A DNA stretch of 9,880 nucleotides from NCBI GenBank assembly GCA_947175585.1, contig CAMWNL010000025.1, positions 1 to 9,880 on the forward strand. The letters are read 5' to 3'. This stretch comes from an uncultured Bacteroidales bacterium. Its GTDB lineage: Bacteria; Bacteroidota; Bacteroidia; Bacteroidales; Muribaculaceae. Shown here in pieces: positions 6,597 through 9,880 of this stretch; position 1 is the first letter of the stretch, and each line of letters starts with the position of its first letter. Made by a program: the position numbers and the translations under genes. The notes under the pieces are model-generated. The model saw only the letters and a program-made list of their open reading frames with translations, was not told the DNA's origin and did no database searches.

Positions 6597-8801
6597 ATGA
6601 ATAAACCGACATTAAAACTTCTGGTGATTTTGATAATGGCTTTGATGGCCAATGGTGTGGTACGCGCAGACGAAGCCGCTGACTACCGTAAGTTTGCAGA
6701 GGAAATCAAAAGTTGGGTCTACTCGATGGATCTGCCGGCTTTTTCAGTCAGAGAGATACCTGAAAAATACAAAAATGAGTCAGCTGTGTATGTAGCGATA
6801 TATGATGACCTGGCTATCATACGTGACACGGAGACTGCCCGATTGCCAGGTACGCTGCGTTTCAGTAGTGACAAACATATTGAAGGTGGCAATCTTGAGC
6901 GTAAACTTATATATATAAACGACAAGGCGGCTCTTGATGAATTTTCAGAGTATGATTACAGAACATCTTTGACGAAAAAATATCCTTCAGGCAGGAAAAA
7001 GTATCGTCAGGTCTTAGGAGTAAAGGTGATAAAACCTGACGGAACTGAACGAGAAGTGGATACTGATGACTATATAGAGGTCAGAGATGGAAAGGATGGA
7101 AAAGACATGAGGCAGAAACTTGCTGTGCCGGGACTTGAAGTCGGAGATATGATCGATATGTTTGTATATGTAAGTCATGATCTGCATAACGCTCATCCCG
7201 ATCCTGTGGCATTTGTGTTGAGGGAAGATTATCCGGTAATGGATTACACGTTGCACTGTCTGATTGACGGTTCGCTTTCATCAAGTTACCGTTTGCTTAA
7301 CGATATTCCTGATTTTAAAGGTTTTCGTGACTATGCCGGGAATTTCCGACTGGACATGAATATGACTGATGTGCCGGCAAGACCAAGATTTTTCTATGAC
7401 GATATGTTGCAGTCTCCGATGGTGAAGCTATTTGTGTTTAACCGTGATGCGGATGGTTTCGTGCCAAAGAGCTCGGCGGCGATCGGTCTTCTTCCCAATC
7501 CCGGTGTCGATGGGTTTAAGACGGAGTTGCTGAATGCACTTCGTGATCCATATTTCAAAGAGTCAGGTAAAGAAAAATTAATGGGATCGATCAAGTCTGT
7601 CGGAAAGATTCAGAGACGCTTGTCTCAAGCATTGAAATCAGGTGAGAAAAGTCTGGTGGATGTGGCGGATTGCGCCTATAATCTGTTGGCGTTCTCATAC
7701 TTGATGTCTGATGGGTCGCCGTCGTCATTATTATTTGATGTCGAGCTTGAGAGTCTGTTGCGCGACCTTGTCGGAGATTCGCTGAAGACTGTGATCACAA
7801 CTGATGATGACGTGGAATTGCTTGACCGCGCGGCCTCGATTTATTCGTTGGCGACAGGCTGTGCGTTGCCGGGAGGAGAGCGTTACTATTTCGAGCCGAG
7901 AGCTATCATGGCGCCATCTGAGCTACACCCCGGTTATGCAGCCCGATTGGCGCAGCAATATACTGATAAAGAGATCAGGAGTCTTGCTTTTCATGGCGAT
8001 ACCGTTTATTTTACGTTGCCTGATGCACGGGCAATAAAAAATCGAAAATATTGCGCACTTACAGTTGATATTGACGGAACGGATTTAAATGTCAACCGGC
8101 AAACGATTTGTACCGGCAGTTCCAAAATACCGGTTATGGGATTGCTGTCTGAGGAGGATATTACAAATGCCTATCTGGATTATTTTAATTCATGGGGAAT
8201 AGATGTCGGACTTAAGGGCGGAGGAAAGAAGATTAAAGAACGCCTTGCGAGATATGTCGATGATAAAATCGGACAGGTTAATGATTTTAAACGAGAAGCT
8301 AAGGCTCACCACAGTGAGGGAGTTGTAGATTCTGTGAGAGGTCGTGTTGTCGCTGTCGGCATTGACCCCCATGCTCCAAAACTTATTTACGAAAGTGACT
8401 ATGTGATAAGTGAGCTTGTCAAGAAAGCAGGTAAGAATAAACTGATTGCTATCGGCCGGTTGACCGAAGGATTCAGGGATATTCTCGATTCTGATCGTCA
8501 GCGCGATGAGAGGGATATTGTCGTGATCGGCTATCCGAGAGAATATATTACCAAAATTGTAGTCAATCTGCCTGATGGCGCCCGAGTGTCTGAAAAATCA
8601 ATTGAGACTCTCAATCGCATGGTTAATAACTCTGCCGGAATGTTTGCGGTGTCGTCTCGCGTAGAGGATGGAAAGCTTGTGGCAGACGTGATGCTAAGGT
8701 TTGACCGTCGCTTTTTGCCATCGGATCGCTGGCCAGATGTAGTCGAGCTGCTTGAGGCTTCTTCGGAGTGGCAAGGGGTCAATGTGCTGGTCGAAAATTG
8801 A
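6597..8801 (+). CDS. Exported DUF3857 protein with degenerate transglutaminase-like domain
   Basis: 734 aa. Residues 1-24 are a signal peptide ending in VVRA, the same cleavage motif as in the gene before it. DUF3857 spans about 60-260, with the typical block GVKVIKPDGTEREVDTDDY (141-159) and the hallmark KLAVPGLEVGDMIDMFVYV (174-192). Residues about 330-445 sit where the transglutaminase core normally follows (helices DVADCAYNLLAFSYL, LLFDVELESLLRDLV, then YYFEPRAIMAPSELHPGYA), but no GDCK-type Cys loop is present. Cys359 lies on a helix in the wrong context, so the domain is probably non-catalytic. The C-terminal third is beta-rich (like DUF3858 of related proteins) and includes a charged GGGKKIKERLARYVDDK stretch near 541-557. 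It is probably co-transcribed with the active homologue at 4716, 78 bases upstream. A substrate-binding or scaffolding partner role is possible but inferred. Family sure, function unknown. Confidence 0.82.
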   Translation: MNKPTLKLLVILIMALMANGVVRADEAADYRKFAEEIKSWVYSMDLPAFSVREIPEKYKNESAVYVAIYDDLAIIRDTETARLPGTLRFSSDKHIEGGNLERKLIYINDKAALDEFSEYDYRTSLTKKYPSGRKKYRQVLGVKVIKPDGTEREVDTDDYIEVRDGKDGKDMRQKLAVPGLEVGDMIDMFVYVSHDLHNAHPDPVAFVLREDYPVMDYTLHCLIDGSLSSSYRLLNDIPDFKGFRDYAGNFRLDMNMTDVPARPRFFYDDMLQSPMVKLFVFNRDADGFVPKSSAAIGLLPNPGVDGFKTELLNALRDPYFKESGKEKLMGSIKSVGKIQRRLSQALKSGEKSLVDVADCAYNLLAFSYLMSDGSPSSLLFDVELESLLRDLVGDSLKTVITTDDDVELLDRAASIYSLATGCALPGGERYYFEPRAIMAPSELHPGYAARLAQQYTDKEIRSLAFHGDTVYFTLPDARAIKNRKYCALTVDIDGTDLNVNRQTICTGSSKIPVMGLLSEEDITNAYLDYFNSWGIDVGLKGGGKKIKERLARYVDDKIGQVNDFKREAKAHHSEGVVDSVRGRVVAVGIDPHAPKLIYESDYVISELVKKAGKNKLIAIGRLTEGFRDILDSDRQRDERDIVVIGYPREYITKIVVNLPDGARVSEKSIETLNRMVNNSAGMFAVSSRVEDGKLVADVMLRFDRRFLPSDRWPDVVELLEASSEWQGVNVLVEN

Positions 8802-8858
8802 CGGTTGAGAGTGTTAAATGTGACAAATTATAATTTTTTGATTTACAGGGGTGAAATA

Positions 8859-8890
8859 TTTGGATATCAGAAAAAAAAGTGCTAATTTTG
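8859..8890 (+). promoter_or_regulatory. Promoter of the str ribosomal operon
   Basis: TTTG (8859-8862), a 20-base spacer and TAATTTTG (8883-8890) form the best match to the Bacteroidota promoter consensus in the window. It fits strong expression of ribosomal proteins. Transcription should start near 8897. Confidence 0.8.
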
Positions 8891-8896
8891 CAGTGG

Positions 8897-9036
8897 TTTA
8901 AAAGGCTCTGTGGCGCCATTCTGTCGTTAATGTCTTGAAATAGACTGCGATAGGTGGTGTTTGCGGTGTCTGGAAAATAGAAAAAGAATAGTATTAAAAG
9001 AGATAAGAAAACAAATTAAGAACTAAACAAACTAAG
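8897..9036 (+). promoter_or_regulatory. Long 5' leader of rpsL
   Basis: The predicted leader is about 140 nt. Its first half is GC-richer and could fold: it has the palindrome TGGCGCCA near 8910, and GTCT (8932), AGAC (8942) and GTCT (8968) that could pair in two exclusive ways. The last 60 bases are A-rich and free of evident structure, with no Shine-Dalgarno, which suits initiation in Bacteroidota. Autoregulation by a ribosomal protein is possible but not shown. The preceding 95 bases after the stop at 8801 have only an AT-rich palindrome (8825-8836) followed by three further Ts, and no convincing terminator. Confidence 0.4.
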
Positions 9037-9426
9037 ATGCCTACCATTCAGCAATTAGTAAGAAAAGGACGTGTGGCTCTTGAGGACAAGAGTAAGTCTC
9101 CCGCACTCGATTCATGTCCGCAGCGTCGCGGCGTGTGTGTGCGTGTGTACACTACCACTCCTAAAAAGCCTAACTCGGCAATGCGTAAGGTTGCACGTGT
9201 GCGCCTCACAAACGGAAAAGAAGTCAACTCATACATCCCCGGCGAAGGTCACAACCTTCAGGAGCACTCAATCGTGCTCGTGCGTGGCGGTCGTGTGAAA
9301 GACCTTCCCGGTGTGCGTTACCACATCGTTCGTGGCACACTTGACACCAGCGGTGTTAAAGATCGCACTCAGCGTCGCTCGAAATACGGAGCTAAGCGTC
9401 CTAAGGCCGGTGCAGCCAAGAAGTAA
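9037..9426 (+). CDS. rpsL: 30S ribosomal protein S12
   Basis: 129 aa, full length for S12. The protein is part of the decoding centre of the small subunit. Universal motifs are intact: [11 protein letters not shown] at the start, [34 protein letters not shown] (27-60), [13 protein letters not shown] and [19 protein letters not shown] (82-100). Lys43 and Lys88 are present, as in streptomycin-sensitive S12. Asp89 is the residue methylthiolated by RimO in other bacteria. It heads the str operon, with rpsG next at a gap of 212 bases. Confidence 0.98.
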   Translation: MPTIQQLVRKGRVALEDKSKSPALDSCPQRRGVCVRVYTTTPKKPNSAMRKVARVRLTNGKEVNSYIPGEGHNLQEHSIVLVRGGRVKDLPGVRYHIVRGTLDTSGVKDRTQRRSKYGAKRPKAGAAKK

Positions 9427-9427
9427 T

Positions 9428-9457
9428 CTGTAAAGCGTCTTCCGGACTGCTCTACAG
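9428..9457 (+). promoter_or_regulatory. Stable hairpin right after rpsL
   Basis: CTGTA (9428-9432) pairs with TACAG (9453-9457), AGC (9434-9436) with GCT (9449-9451), and GTC (9437-9439) with GAC (9445-9447), around a TTCCG loop. This gives 11 bp with one A-C mismatch and one bulged T. It starts 2 bases after the stop codon. In E. coli the S12-S7 gap is where S7 binds its own mRNA; a similar role here is inference. Confidence 0.5.
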
Positions 9458-9479
9458 GTGAAGTTTTACTAAACGCACC

Positions 9480-9520
9480 GCGAGTAAACATTTAATTAAT
9501 TATTAGATTAACTCGTTTTT
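9480..9520 (+). terminator. Terminator- or attenuator-like hairpin with T5 between rpsL and rpsG
   Basis: CGAGT (9481-9485) pairs with ACTCG (9511-9515), extended by a G-U and, past a mismatch, two A-T pairs. The loop is long and AT-rich, and TTTTT (9516-9520) follows directly. The stem is short, so partial termination at most is expected. Confidence 0.35.
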
Positions 9521-9591
9521 GAATTTCTTGAAAAGCTGCCTTACAAAACAGGTTGAGTAAGCATTGTCAGAGGACAGGCTGAAGATTGAAG

Positions 9592-9642
9592 ATGAAGAAA
9601 GCAACCAAGCAATCAAAAACACAACGTATTCTTTTAAAATGA
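9592..9642 (+). CDS. Possible 16-codon mini-ORF overlapping the rpsG start
   Basis: ATG at 9592 opens a frame encoding [16 protein letters not shown], which ends with TGA at 9640-9642. That stop overlaps the rpsG ATG (9639-9641) as ATGA, the classic arrangement for translational coupling. The peptide is very basic, with 5 Lys and 1 Arg in 16 residues. A purine-rich stretch (AGAGGACAGG) lies upstream, but no close ribosome binding site is clear. It may be a coupling leader or chance in an A-rich leader; only conservation would tell. Confidence 0.35.
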   Translation: MKKATKQSKTQRILLK

Positions 9643-9880
9643 GAAAGGCTAAACCTAAGAAACGGATCGTTTTGCCCGATCCCGTTTTCAATGACGTGAG
9701 AGTTACTAAGTTTGTCAATCATCTGATGTATGATGGCAAGAAGAATACAGCTTTCACAATTTTCTACGACGCACTTGAGACTGTGAAGTCTAAGTTGCCC
9801 AACGAAGAAATGACCGCCCTCGAGATCTGGAAAAAGGCTCTCGAAAATGTTACTCCTCAGGTTGAGGTTAAATCACGCCG
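9639..9880 (+). CDS. rpsG: 30S ribosomal protein S7, N-terminal part (cut by window end)
   Basis: The first 80 codons are present: [39 protein letters not shown] at the start, and [21 protein letters not shown] at the end, matching Bacteroidales S7. The protein nucleates assembly of the 30S head by binding the 3' domain of 16S rRNA and lies near the mRNA exit. The protein family is about 155 residues, so roughly half is missing beyond the window. The frame begins at 9639 within an ATGA overlap with the mini-ORF. Confidence 0.96.
   Translation, partial: MRKAKPKKRIVLPDPVFNDVRVTKFVNHLMYDGKKNTAFTIFYDALETVKSKLPNEEMTALEIWKKALENVTPQVEVKSR

Noticed and set aside
8825..8839. AAATTATAATTT palindrome followed by three more Ts, as terminator of the 8801 gene
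   Set aside because: The stem has no GC pairs and no loop of usable size, so it would not form a stable RNA hairpin.
9048..9298. Frames on both strands across rpsL
   Set aside because: rpsL is unmistakable; these are shadows caused by its repeated codon usage.
9503..9718. 71-aa minus-strand frame across the rpsL-rpsG gap
   Set aside because: It runs antisense into rpsG, has no promoter or ribosome site, and its translation shows no recognisable family.

Overview
The window is ordinary chromosomal DNA from a member of the Bacteroidota, most likely order Bacteroidales and possibly family Muribaculaceae. Four things point there. Several genes are preceded by Bacteroidota-type promoters (-33 TTTG, -7 TAnnTTTG). 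Most genes lack a Shine-Dalgarno sequence and have A-rich leaders. The protein families are typical of the group: DUF3575/OmpA-like, a membrane-bound TPR-HTH regulator, a GlmU-like fusion enzyme and DUF3857/transglutaminase-like exported proteins. The ribosomal proteins S12 and S7 also read as Bacteroidales. The family-level guess comes from sequence feel only.

Layout. (1) 1-834, minus strand: the N-terminal 278 codons of an exported OmpA-like/DUF3575 protein, cut by the window edge. (2) 835-1052: a divergent regulatory region with a promoter for each flanking gene and two matching pairs of GTYTACA boxes. (3) 1053-2756, plus: a predicted membrane-spanning TPR regulator with a C-terminal LuxR-like helix-turn-helix. 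(4) 2783-3943, minus: a GlmU-family sugar nucleotidyltransferase/acyltransferase. It is divergent from (5) 4013-4567, plus: rfbC/rmlC, dTDP-4-dehydrorhamnose 3,5-epimerase. The 69-base gap between them carries both -7 boxes and a perfect 13-bp inverted repeat. (6) 4716-6518 and 6597-8801, plus: two exported DUF3857/transglutaminase-like proteins. The first has an intact Cys-His-Asp triad. In the second the catalytic Cys loop appears to be lost. The 78-base gap between them has two hairpins. (7) 9037-end, plus: the start of the str ribosomal operon, rpsL then a partial rpsG. Its leader is about 140 nt, and the 212-nt rpsL-rpsG gap holds hairpins and a 16-codon reading frame overlapping the rpsG start.

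How the genes relate. The regulator and the DUF3575 gene probably form one surface-structure locus that continues left of the window. The GlmU-like enzyme and RmlC both supply activated sugars for the cell envelope and share one divergent promoter region. The two transglutaminase-like proteins look like an exported pair of unknown role. I see no tRNA, CRISPR array, insertion sequence, phage gene or integration scar. The points most worth following are the paired boxes at 953-1005, the palindrome at 3979-4010, the active/inactive transglutaminase pair, and the structured rpsL-rpsG gap with its overlapping mini-ORF.
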